Assembly: GCA_020052115.1 (NCBI GenBank)
Contig: JAGVPR010000117.1
Span: forward strand, 1 to 17,136
Length of the DNA stretch: 17,136 bases
Reading direction: 5' to 3'
Source of the DNA: Candidatus Eiseniibacteriota bacterium
GTDB taxonomy: Bacteria; Eisenbacteria; RBG-16-71-46; JAGVPR01
In this document: positions 6,562 to 14,343 of the stretch, piece by piece
Layout: every line of letters begins with the position of its first letter
Position numbering within the stretch: the first letter of the stretch is position 1
Position numbers and translations under genes: made by a program
The notes under the pieces: model-generated
The model's database searches: none
What the model was told of the DNA's origin: nothing
The model's input: the letters and a program-made list of their open reading frames with translations, nothing else

Positions 6562-8928
6562 ATGCTCAGCTTCGCTGACGCGGTGACCCAGCGTCGTCGG
6601 CAGCGTCGTTCCTCGGCCATCGCGCCATGGGCTCGCCCGGCGGCCGCCATCGTGTGCTTCCTCCTGCTGCTCGCGCCGGGCGCGCGGGCGGCCGTCACCG
6701 TCAACTACGGCCAGATCGGCCATCCGCGTCTCTTCGTCAATTCGAACGATCTCGTGGCGATCAGAAGCCTGGCCAACAATCCGCAGACGCAGAACTACGC
6801 CAAGCTCCAGACGTGGAGAGCCTGGGCGGATCAGCGCCTGGCGTCCGACGCTGTCGGCTCGGGTTACAAGACCGCGCAGTACATGGACGACATCGCGGCC
6901 CTGTACCTGCTCACGGGAAACACGGCGTACGCGACCCGCGCAATCGAGGTTGCGATGTGGGCGCTGGGGCAGGGGCAACAGACCGCCTCATCCGGAAGCG
7001 GGCCGGGGGAGACCTCGACGCTCGCGCTCGTGTACGACTGGTGCTACGACCAGCTGACGGCGCAGCAGAAGACATCCATCAGCACGGCCCTCGCGACATC
7101 GGCGCGGAACTGGCCCTTCTCGCCGGGACTCTGGTACTTCCTCCACAGCTGGAACTGGTACTACTCGTTCGCGATCGTGGACGACGCGTCCACCTATGGA
7201 TCCGTCACCAACTCCGAGATCCGGACCATCTTCGAGGACTACATCAACAACTACAACGACGGGCATTGCGATTGCCTCGACGCCGTGAGCCCCATGGGCT
7301 GGGTGGAGTCGTATCCAGGCAAGAGAACCTCGCCGTTGTTGCTCTTCATCGAGTCCATTCGCAACTACACGGACTGGAATCCGTTCACCTCCGTCTTCGT
7401 CTCCCACCTGCCCGACGCGTGGGTGGCGCGGTTGCGGCCGGACAGGAACTTCCTCAGGAGCCCGAGCAAGTACAACTACACGCTCTCCGACCCGCTGTTT
7501 CTGTTCTCCTACTTCGGCTCGCGGCTCAATCACCGCAACTCGCAGGCCCTGGTGGAGTCCATGGACGACACCGCGCTCAACTGTCCGTCCGATTACTGCG
7601 ACGACCTCTACCTGTATCTCTTCTACCACGACCCCGCGAAGCCGCAGTCCGGCTTGCTGACCGGCGGCTTGACGGAGAGGCAGCTCGATTACTACGACGA
7701 CCAGTCGGGCGTCTACATCGGCCGGAGCGGCTACAACCTTTCACCGACATCCCAGGACGTCATGGTGGGGTTCTTCTGCGGCCCGCTACTCTTCCCTTAC
7801 AACGGTGATCGCCCGCTGGGGCACTTCGTGGTCTCCCGCAACAAGGACTGTTTGCTGATTGACTCGGGGGAGTATCTGACCGACGTGGACGGGCAGTACG
7901 AGCCTTACTATCTCAGGACCGTCGCGCACAACGCCCTCCTCATCGAGAGTCCGGGCCAGAGCTGGGGGAGCTACAGCGATTGCCACGGCCACAGCTTCCC
8001 GTATCCGAACGACGGGGGGCAGGAGGACGGGAGCCGCACCGTCGGCGCCCAGAAGTGGCCCGAATGCCAGAACGGCCCCGACGCGCCCGCCTTCGGCGGC
8101 GAGATCACGAAGTACCAGAGCACGGACAGCTACGTCCTCATCGAGGCCGACATGAGCCGGTCGTATCAGACCCGGGCCTCGAGCGTCACGCGCCGCTGGG
8201 TGTATTACAGGCCGGACTGGATTCTCGTGCAGGATCGTGTCGTGATGAACACGCCCGTGAGCGATGACACGCTCAAAGTCTTGTATCACTGCGTGGACAG
8301 GCCCGTCGTCAACGGCGACCTGTCGGTCATCCTCGGCGATTTGAATTACGGCGGCGTCTTCCGCGGCCGCAACACGACCCAGGCGACGGTCAATCGGGGC
8401 GACTCATCCGCGAGGATCTTCTTCCTGGGGGTCAACGGGGGCGCCAACACCGAGGTCCGGCTCGTCGGCGGCACAAACAACCGATCAACGGCCAACTGGG
8501 GATGGCAGCAGGCGCACGATTCGAACTACAACGAGAACGAGCCCACTCAGTACTACGACACTTACAGCCCGGGCGCCAACTCGTTCGAGTTCTTTGTGAA
8601 CGGCAAGAACTTCACGCCGTCGCAGGCGGGGACGTGCCGGCTCCAGGACGACGTGTACGCCGAGAGGAACAGCCCGGATGTCGGCGGGGACGCGAACCCT
8701 ACGGGTGACTGGCGGCTCGAATACGTGACGACGCCCGTGTCCCAGACCGTCGTGCTCTCAACGCTGATTCACGTGACGACGAACGGCGCGCCGGCCGAGC
8801 AGCCCCTCGAGACGGTGAATCAGGGCGACACGATGATCGTGAGGTTCACGGACGACAACGGGCAGCGGATCTCGCTCGCGCTCTGCCCGCCGGGCACGGA
8901 GTGCGAGTCCTTGATCTGGAACCAGTGA
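6562..8928 (+). CDS. Secreted heparinase II/III-like polysaccharide lyase
   Basis: A 788-residue protein with an export signal. A basic n-region (QRRRQRRSS) is followed by the hydrophobic stretch AAAIVCFLLLLAPGARA, with likely cleavage after Ala43 or Ala44. The mature protein begins near HPRLFVNSNDLVAIRSL (His54), the usual opening of heparinase II/III and related alginate/heparin lyases. Residues of about 50-400 look like an alpha/alpha toroid with a conserved YDWCYDQL segment. The beta-sandwich follows, with TVAHNALLIESPG (His456, Asn457) matching the signature HN segment of the Pfam Hepar_II_III domain, then RRWVYYRPDWILVQDRV. Such enzymes cleave uronic-acid-containing polymers by beta-elimination in the periplasm or outside. 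The substrate cannot be read from the sequence. It has no C-terminal sorting domain. It stands alone on the plus strand between two minus-strand blocks, converging on the methyltransferase with a 19-nt gap. Confidence 0.85.
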   Translation: MLSFADAVTQRRRQRRSSAIAPWARPAAAIVCFLLLLAPGARAAVTVNYGQIGHPRLFVNSNDLVAIRSLANNPQTQNYAKLQTWRAWADQRLASDAVGSGYKTAQYMDDIAALYLLTGNTAYATRAIEVAMWALGQGQQTASSGSGPGETSTLALVYDWCYDQLTAQQKTSISTALATSARNWPFSPGLWYFLHSWNWYYSFAIVDDASTYGSVTNSEIRTIFEDYINNYNDGHCDCLDAVSPMGWVESYPGKRTSPLLLFIESIRNYTDWNPFTSVFVSHLPDAWVARLRPDRNFLRSPSKYNYTLSDPLFLFSYFGSRLNHRNSQALVESMDDTALNCPSDYCDDLYLYLFYHDPAKPQSGLLTGGLTERQLDYYDDQSGVYIGRSGYNLSPTSQDVMVGFFCGPLLFPYNGDRPLGHFVVSRNKDCLLIDSGEYLTDVDGQYEPYYLRTVAHNALLIESPGQSWGSYSDCHGHSFPYPNDGGQEDGSRTVGAQKWPECQNGPDAPAFGGEITKYQSTDSYVLIEADMSRSYQTRASSVTRRWVYYRPDWILVQDRVVMNTPVSDDTLKVLYHCVDRPVVNGDLSVILGDLNYGGVFRGRNTTQATVNRGDSSARIFFLGVNGGANTEVRLVGGTNNRSTANWGWQQAHDSNYNENEPTQYYDTYSPGANSFEFFVNGKNFTPSQAGTCRLQDDVYAERNSPDVGGDANPTGDWRLEYVTTPVSQTVVLSTLIHVTTNGAPAEQPLETVNQGDTMIVRFTDDNGQRISLALCPPGTECESLIWNQ

Positions 8929-8947
8929 GCGGGGCAGCGCCCGGCGA

Positions 8948-9673
8948 TCAGCTCCGGGACATGATGAGGATGAAGCGGCTCCAGATGAGATAAGCGACCG
9001 CTTCGTTGGCCGTCAGCGCTCCGAGCGGCTCGAGGGCGCGCGGCATCCTCCAGGCCAGCGAAGCATCGCGGAATCCGCATTCGCGCAGGAGCTTGATCCA
9101 GATCCGCGGCGACTGGTGCTTGCGCCACTCGATCTGCGGGGCGAACGGGTTCTTGATGCCGACCGCTCCCCAGAGGTTGTAACGGGAACTCTCCGTGATG
9201 ATGATCCGCCCCCCGGGATTCATGACTTCGTGGAACCGACGGAAAAGCGTCCGGTAGATGTTCCTGGCCTCTTCGCTGCGCTTCAGGTTGATGCAGGCTT
9301 GCTCGTCGAGGTGGTTGACCGCCGCGCTGATGAGAATGACGTCGAACCGCTGTTGCCCCGGGTCGTACTGCTGGATCGTCTCGGATCGCACCTCGATCTG
9401 CCCGAGCCCGAGCTTCGCCCCCATCCGCTTGAACTCGGCAACCTCGCCGCCCGACGATCCATCCGCTTCCGGCTCCAGCCCGACGACGCGGCGAGCGCCT
9501 TCGCATGCGGCGTAGAGGCTCAACCATCCGAGCCCGCAGCCGATCTCGAGTACGGCCGCGTCCTTGAGGGGGGTGTCCCTGTAGACGGACGTGCAGTAGT
9601 ACCGCGCCCTCTCCTCCGATCGGAAGCCGGCTTCGGTCACGAGGAGCTTTACGAGCGCGTCAGTCGAGTTCAT
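8948..9673 (-). CDS. Class I SAM-dependent methyltransferase
   Basis: A 241-residue protein of normal size for a stand-alone methyltransferase. Motif I is VLEIGCGLGW at residues 41-50, with a SAM-ribose acidic residue at Glu67 (VVGLEPEAD). FDVILISAAVNHLDE at 110-124 fits motif IV, and NPGGRIIITESS is motif VI. The substrate is unknown, but it is the last gene of the flippase block, 51 nt after the glycosyltransferase stop, so a glycan or glycolipid substrate is likely. The start is ATG 9673 with GGAG 9 nt upstream. It is not a close copy of the block 1 methyltransferase: length, motif spacing and C-terminal region all differ, so these are two separate activities rather than a recent duplication. 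Confidence 0.87.
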   Translation of the reverse strand: MNSTDALVKLLVTEAGFRSEERARYYCTSVYRDTPLKDAAVLEIGCGLGWLSLYAACEGARRVVGLEPEADGSSGGEVAEFKRMGAKLGLGQIEVRSETIQQYDPGQQRFDVILISAAVNHLDEQACINLKRSEEARNIYRTLFRRFHEVMNPGGRIIITESSRYNLWGAVGIKNPFAPQIEWRKHQSPRIWIKLLRECGFRDASLAWRMPRALEPLGALTANEAVAYLIWSRFILIMSRS

Positions 9674-9724
9674 GTGAGAGCTCTCCAGAAGAAATCGCCG
9701 ACAAGGCCGACGAAGGTCACGGCA

Positions 9725-10894
9725 TTATAGGCCAGGCGCCCGGCGCCGGGCCACCCGCTCGTAGAGTTCCGCGTAGGCGCCGATCATCCTATCGAGACCG
9801 AATTCGCCCGCGATCCGCGCATGGCCCGCCTGCCCCATGAGGAGGCGTCGCGCCGGGTCGGCGGCGAGATCTGCGAGTCGCTTCGTGGCCGTCCCGACGT
9901 CGCGAGGCTTCACCAGCCATCCCTCCCGCCCATCCACGACGAGTTCCGGCGTGCCGCCGACCTCGGTGGCGACGAGCGGCAGACCGACGGCCATCGCCTC
10001 CATGATCGTGTTGCTCATCCCCTCCATGTCCGAGAGGTTCAGAACGACGTCCGCGGCGGCGAGCACGGGGCGGCTGTTCGGCACCATGCCGAGGAAGCGG
10101 AAGTAATCCTCTAGGCCGAGCGCCGCCACCGCGGCGCGGGCGATCTCGGAATTGCGCCGGTACTCGGCGTTGCTCTGCTCGTCGCCCGCCAGGACGAACC
10201 TCGCGCGCGGCACGACGGAGACGAGGCCGCGCGCGATCTCCGGCAGGTAGTCGTGGCCCTTGCCGCGCCGGAAGTGGGCGGGGTAGGCGACCACGAAATC
10301 CTCCTCGGCCAAGCCGAGGCGGCTGCGGGCTTCGGATCGTTCACCGGGGCTGATCGGCGGCGGCAGAGGCATGGCGTTCGGGATGACGAGCAGGCGGTCT
10401 CCGGGATCGCCCTCGAGGCGCCGCACGCTCTCCGCCACGGCCTTTGAATTCGCGACGATCGCCGTGGACCATCTCCGCGTCAAGCGCATCAGGCGAAGCT
10501 CGCGCGGGCTCACGTACTCGTCGAGGCTTCTGCGGCTCGTGATCACGCGGATCGCGGGATCGAAGAGCCTGAGCGCGGGCGCCAGGGCCGCCTGCGTCGG
10601 GAGGAAGCCGTGCACGATGTCCACGCCGTGTTCTCGGATCGTCCGTCGTAGAAAGCGCAGCGTCGAGATCGGCCAGACGAACCGGCTCGGCGGCGGGAGG
10701 AGATCCACGGCGACCCCGGACGCGCGCAGGCCCTCGAAGACCTCCGCGGGGCCGCGGAAGCAGGCGAGGCGCACCTGGAAGCAATCCTTGGGAAGATGGT
10801 GCAGCAGCAGGCCGGCTTGCCGCTCAGCGCCGGCCGGCCCCATCCCCCCGATGAGGAAGAGCACTCGGATCTTTCCACCGGATTCGCGGGCCAT
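9725..10894 (-). CDS. GT4-family glycosyltransferase
   Basis: A 389-residue GT-B enzyme. The N-lobe opens with IRVLFLIGGMGPAGAERQ, which carries the G-G-x-x-x-G-A-E-R loop typical of GT4. The C-lobe has FVVAYPAHFRRGKGHDYL, with the donor-phosphate Arg/Lys pair, and NTIMEAMAVGLPLVATEVGG, where Glu299 is the first donor-binding glutamate, followed by TPELV with the second. The SNTIMEAMA variant is common in GT4 proteins of lipopolysaccharide and exopolysaccharide clusters. The start is ATG 10894, 8 nt after the GNAT stop, and the next gene follows 51 nt after its own stop. No membrane segment is visible, so it is probably peripheral at the inner membrane. The sugar is not predictable from sequence. 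Confidence 0.91.
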   Translation of the reverse strand: MARESGGKIRVLFLIGGMGPAGAERQAGLLLHHLPKDCFQVRLACFRGPAEVFEGLRASGVAVDLLPPPSRFVWPISTLRFLRRTIREHGVDIVHGFLPTQAALAPALRLFDPAIRVITSRRSLDEYVSPRELRLMRLTRRWSTAIVANSKAVAESVRRLEGDPGDRLLVIPNAMPLPPPISPGERSEARSRLGLAEEDFVVAYPAHFRRGKGHDYLPEIARGLVSVVPRARFVLAGDEQSNAEYRRNSEIARAAVAALGLEDYFRFLGMVPNSRPVLAAADVVLNLSDMEGMSNTIMEAMAVGLPLVATEVGGTPELVVDGREGWLVKPRDVGTATKRLADLAADPARRLLMGQAGHARIAGEFGLDRMIGAYAELYERVARRRAPGL

Positions 10895-10902
10895 CCGTCC
10901 GC

Positions 10903-12072
10903 CTAGTCCCGGATCCGCAGCAGGCGCTTGAGCGCATCAATCCTGCTGTTCGTGAGGGCCCTGCGCAGAAGGCGTCCCGTGAGGGCCCGCCCGCCGGACG
11001 CCAGCGTCGCGGCCCTGTCGGGCCACCTCCGGCTGTGGACGATGACGTCATGCCCGCGCCGTTCGCCGGTCGGGGCGAGGGTGTATTTGTAGGCGGTCGT
11101 TCCCCTGAGGAAGTCCCATTCGGAGATCCCGCGCTCGATCGCGCGCCGGATGCCGTAGATCCGAACCAGCATGCCGACGCCGTAGCCGCGGTACTCGGGA
11201 TCGAAGCCGTGCTGATAGCCGTGAACCCTGTGCTTCGTCTTGAAGCCGTAGCTCACCGCGACCGTGCGTTCGTTCGCCTGGAGGCAGAGCATCCAGAGCG
11301 TGTTCGATCGGAAGGCGCGGCGCGCGAGGATGCCGTGGAAGAGGCGGACACGAGGGTCGTGGAAGATCCCCGTCTGGCCTCTCTCCCGCCATGTCCGCGA
11401 GTGAAGGTCGGCCAGCGTCTCCATCGCGCGGTCCACATCCCGTACGGATCCCGGTTCCGTCAAGCCGGCCGTGAAGGCGCCCTCGAACTGCTTCATCTCG
11501 CGCCGCACCGATGCGCGCCGGTGGCGGCTCAGGCCGGAGAGGTATTCGTCCCATGAGACCGGCAGGGCGGCGTAGGGGCAGTGCGTTCGCTGCACGACCT
11601 CGACGGGCGCGCCATCGGACGAAGCGACCCGCTCGAAAGCGCGCCACCCCCGGTGACTCTCGAGGAGATCGCGCAGCTCGACGCGGTCCCATTCCGCCCG
11701 GCGCGCCTGAAGCTCTCGATGCAGCGCCGCGGCATAGGCCTCCTCGCTCCCCGCGCCCACCGGCAGGACGAGATGATCCGGGCAGAGAACGCCGTCGCCG
11801 AGGAACCGCACGCTGCGGACCCAGGGCCCCGCGCGGCTCGCGCGCCATCTGACGATCATCAAGGGCGCGAGGCCGACCGGCCTGCCGTCCTTTGTCGCCA
11901 GGCCCACGAGCAGACGCACGTCGCCGCCGAAAACGCGAAGCCACGTCCGGATCCAGTCCCATCGAAGGAAGACGCAGTCAACGTCCCATGATGCCAGCAG
12001 CTCGTCCCAATGGGATTCCAGCCGAAGGACGGATGGAAGGTCCTCGCGCCAGTCGAATGCGATCTCGTTCAG
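10903..12072 (-). CDS. CelD/FemAB-like GNAT acyltransferase, probable CTG start
   Basis: A protein of about 389 residues of the Acetyltransf_6 (CelD/BioF2-like) type. The N-terminal half has CVFLRWDWIRTW followed by VGLAPLMIV, the family's usual F-x-x-x-x-W pattern and 'g-x-aPL' strand. The GNAT half runs from SRHRRASVRREM through FDPEYRGYGVGML to WDFLRGTTAYKYTLAP, which is close to the family end signature (D-F-L-x-G-x-x-x-Y-K). These enzymes transfer an acyl or aminoacyl group and often sit in exopolysaccharide operons. The first ATG, GTG or TTG in frame is GTG 11919, which would delete the conserved tryptophan-rich N-terminus. The frame opens right after the flippase stop, and CTG 12072 has GAGGTGA just upstream, so I place the start there. 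It is 3 nt from the flippase gene and 8 nt from the glycosyltransferase. Confidence 0.85.
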   Translation of the reverse strand: MNEIAFDWREDLPSVLRLESHWDELLASWDVDCVFLRWDWIRTWLRVFGGDVRLLVGLATKDGRPVGLAPLMIVRWRASRAGPWVRSVRFLGDGVLCPDHLVLPVGAGSEEAYAAALHRELQARRAEWDRVELRDLLESHRGWRAFERVASSDGAPVEVVQRTHCPYAALPVSWDEYLSGLSRHRRASVRREMKQFEGAFTAGLTEPGSVRDVDRAMETLADLHSRTWRERGQTGIFHDPRVRLFHGILARRAFRSNTLWMLCLQANERTVAVSYGFKTKHRVHGYQHGFDPEYRGYGVGMLVRIYGIRRAIERGISEWDFLRGTTAYKYTLAPTGERRGHDVIVHSRRWPDRAATLASGGRALTGRLLRRALTNSRIDALKRLLRIRD

Positions 12073-12075
12073 GGG

Positions 12076-12082
12076 TCACCTC
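12076..12082 (-). promoter_or_regulatory. Ribosome binding site overlapping the flippase stop
   Basis: Minus-strand GAGGTGA, in which the final TGA is the flippase stop codon. It lies 3 nt from CTG 12072 measured from the TGA and 6 nt measured from the GAGG core. It supports stop-start coupling between flippase and acyltransferase and the CTG start call. Confidence 0.5.
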
Positions 12083-13773
12083 GAGCGGCTGAACGGAAAG
12101 CCGCCAGGACCTCCGCCGACAGTACGGCCCGGCTCCGGGGTCTGGGAGAACGACTTGATCAGCGCCCGGATCTCGCTCCGGCCGACGGCGAGGAGCGAAG
12201 AACCCACCAAGCACACGACGAATCCAATGACTCCGGCCACGATGACCTGAACGAGGCCTCCCCCGTAAACGTTTCGCAGCAGGAACAGCGCGAGCAGTCC
12301 CGGCGCCGAGCCGAGGAACGCCCGCGGCAGAGGGCGGAGGAACTCCCCGAGCGACGGCATCATTGGATCTCGCCGGCTCGCGAGCGGGCGGAGAATGAGG
12401 TTCTTCGCGAGGAGCGCGGCCGTGTTTCCGAGCGCGAAACCGAGGAGTCCCAGGCCGCAGGTGAGCGCGAGGAAGAGACTCAGAGCCACGTTGCCGACAG
12501 CGGTGATGATCTCTCCCGTCGCGATCCAACCGATGCGACCCCGCGCCATGAGAGCCATCCAGACCGGGGTCAGGCTCGCGTCGAGGGTCGAAGGGGCGAG
12601 CATGGCGATCATGTACACGGCCGAGCCTCTGTACTCGGGACCCACCCAGTGGACGAGGAAGAGATCGCCCACGACGCAGGGGACGAGACAGGCGGGAACG
12701 GCGAGAGCGGCCGTGGCCGCGACGACGCGCGAGAGGGCGCGCCGGCTCCGCTGCAGCTCTCCGCGCGCCTCGAGCTGCGTGAACAGTGGAGTCAGCGACG
12801 TGACGGATGCCGCGATGAATCCGAGGATCATCGGTGACCAGCGCGTGCCCAGGGAGTAGCGCGTGACCTCGCTCGGCCCGTAGAAGCGCCCGATCAGGAG
12901 CATGTCCGTGGAGAGGTACAGCAACGCCGCCGCTTCGGAGAGGAGCGCGAGACCGCCGTACGAGAAGAGCTGCCGGCGGATCTCGCGATTCCCGAAATCG
13001 GGGCGGGGGATCGCGGCGCCGACGACCTGCGCGCGCTGCGCCATCCAGATGAGCGCGACCAGGAGAATGCCCTCGATCAGGATCAGCGAGCCGCCGTAGA
13101 CGGTCAGGCTCGGCGCCAGGAGGCCGAACGCGATCACGACGACCGCGAGCCGGAGCCAGCCGGTGCCCATCTGCACGAAGGAAAGCGCCGCCGTGCGCCC
13201 GGTCGCGTAGATCGGGACGTTCAGCATGATGGCCGAGTCGAGAATCACCGCCGAGACGAGGATGAGCGCGATGCCCATGGCGGCATCGGCGAAGTTGGCG
13301 TCGGGTATGCGGAGGAAGCGAGTGAGCGGCTCCGCCACCAAGATCGCGACAACGAGGACGACGACTCTCAGGACGCCGGCCCACCAGAAGCCCGTCGCGT
13401 AGAACCGCCGCGCTTCCTCGTCGCGAGAGGCGTGATGGTGCATCGTCACGTACCGGCGCAGGGCGGCCCCCATCCCCCCGCGCAAAAGGGAGACGTATTC
13501 ATAGGCCGAGCCCGCGGCGACGGCGACGCCGTAGAGATCGCGTCCGAGGCGGTGAAGGATGAACGGCGTCAGGATGACTGCCACGATGAGACCGGAGACT
13601 CGAGCGAGGACCGACGCCAGGGCGTTGCGCGTCGCGACCGAGGCCAGACCCCCGGGGGCTCGGCGCCGGTCTTTCGGGGCCTGCTTCTCGGAGGGCGGCG
13701 CGGTAACCCCGGCTTCGGGGGGATTCGTCAACCGCGAGTCCTTCATATCCGTCATTGGGCGCGCCCCGGTCAT
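12076..13773 (-). CDS. Wzx-type polysaccharide flippase (MOP superfamily)
   Basis: A polytopic membrane protein of up to 565 residues, with about 12-14 hydrophobic helices starting near residue 47 (ATRNALASVLARVSGLIVAV). The first helix pair and the region after it (TPFILHRLGRDLYGV) match the Polysacc_synt family pattern. Such proteins flip undecaprenyl-diphosphate-linked oligosaccharides from the cytoplasmic to the periplasmic face. The first 45 residues are a charged, proline-rich cytoplasmic extension not typical of the family, which makes the protein longer than the usual 420-500 residues. In-frame ATG codons at 13773, 13755 and 13746 all have weak ribosome sites, so the exact start is open. 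It is the first gene of block 2 and is followed after 3 nt by the acyltransferase, as expected for export coupled to modification. Confidence 0.9.
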   Translation of the reverse strand: MTGARPMTDMKDSRLTNPPEAGVTAPPSEKQAPKDRRRAPGGLASVATRNALASVLARVSGLIVAVILTPFILHRLGRDLYGVAVAAGSAYEYVSLLRGGMGAALRRYVTMHHHASRDEEARRFYATGFWWAGVLRVVVLVVAILVAEPLTRFLRIPDANFADAAMGIALILVSAVILDSAIMLNVPIYATGRTAALSFVQMGTGWLRLAVVVIAFGLLAPSLTVYGGSLILIEGILLVALIWMAQRAQVVGAAIPRPDFGNREIRRQLFSYGGLALLSEAAALLYLSTDMLLIGRFYGPSEVTRYSLGTRWSPMILGFIAASVTSLTPLFTQLEARGELQRSRRALSRVVAATAALAVPACLVPCVVGDLFLVHWVGPEYRGSAVYMIAMLAPSTLDASLTPVWMALMARGRIGWIATGEIITAVGNVALSLFLALTCGLGLLGFALGNTAALLAKNLILRPLASRRDPMMPSLGEFLRPLPRAFLGSAPGLLALFLLRNVYGGGLVQVIVAGVIGFVVCLVGSSLLAVGRSEIRALIKSFSQTPEPGRTVGGGPGGFPFSRSR

Positions 13774-13881
13774 GCACGTTCTTGCGCAGTCGCGAATCTG
13801 ATTATCTGCCTGGGCGGAGGCGGCCGTGGGGTCTGGAGCCGCAGGTGTCCCAGCTAGCCGCGGCCGGGAGGCCGACGGTGG

Positions 13882-13896
13882 TTCCTAGCGTAGGAA
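13882..13896. repeat. Perfect inverted repeat, possible operator
   Basis: TTCCTA-GCG-TAGGAA: 6-bp arms with a 3-nt spacer and no mismatch, about 110 bp upstream of the flippase start. It is too short and lacks a U-tract, so it is not a terminator. A regulator-binding site is possible; chance cannot be excluded. Confidence 0.3.
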
Positions 13897-14220
13897 AGCG
13901 GTCTTTCGGGCCCAAGTCAACGGAGATCTGCCGGGGGTGCGGGCAGCGGGGCCCGGCTCGTGTAACGCCTGCCGGTGATGCGCCCTGCACGGGCTCGATG
14001 CCCCGGCATTGCGCATCGGCAGATCCGCGGGAGGCGCCCGTCGAACCGAGCCGAACTCTCTGTTTCTCGCGGATATCCGCCATGACCGCCTTGCTGCGCG
14101 GATCCCTCGCGAACCACGCCGTGCCGGTGGACCGTTCCATGCGAAAGGTGGCGCCCCGGGGGGATACTCGGGTTCGCCGCGCCCCGGTTCGAATTGCGGA
14201 TCTTTGCCTATAGAGTCCCC

Positions 14221-14226
14221 TATACT
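14221..14226 (+). promoter_or_regulatory. Possible -10 box for the secreted toroid-like gene
   Basis: TATACT matches the sigma-70 -10 consensus at five of six bases, in a locally AT-richer stretch about 115 bp before ATG 14344. The nearest -35-like hexamers (TTGCGG at 14194, TTGCCT at 14204) are spaced 21 and 11 bp, not 17, so the call is weak. Confidence 0.25.
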
Positions 14227-14343
14227 GCCCGGATTGCGCCGAACCGTTGAAGCGACCACGGCGGCGCGCTTGGCGATGGACGAGCACCGACGTTGCTGCC
14301 GGCCGGACCTGCCTGGAGCGGGTCCGTGGTGGATGGGAGGAGC

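Larger units (their letters stand above)
13774..14343. other. Gene-free divergent region between flippase and secreted toroid-like protein
   Basis: About 570 bp between divergent starts. The open frames here have Arg/Pro/Gly-rich, low-information translations and no ribosome site of note, so I call no gene. It contains a perfect 6-bp dyad at 13882-13896, a possible -10 box at 14221-14226, and two copies of GCGCCCCGG at 14151-14159 and 14179-14187. The short AT-richer stretch near 14191-14226 stands out from the surrounding GC-rich sequence and is the most promoter-like part. Confidence 0.5.

Noticed and set aside
8931..8943. Small GGGC-AGC-GCCC hairpin between the lyase and the converging methyltransferase
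   Set aside because: Only a 4-bp stem and no T-tract on either strand; not enough for a terminator call.
11978..13384. Minus-strand open frame of 468 codons overlapping the flippase in another frame
   Set aside because: Arg/His/Pro-rich shadow; the flippase frame shows clear membrane helices.
13802..14287. Minus-strand open frame of 161 codons in the flippase/toroid intergenic region
   Set aside because: No ribosome site or family pattern, and composition like the other shadows. A short orphan gene cannot be fully excluded.
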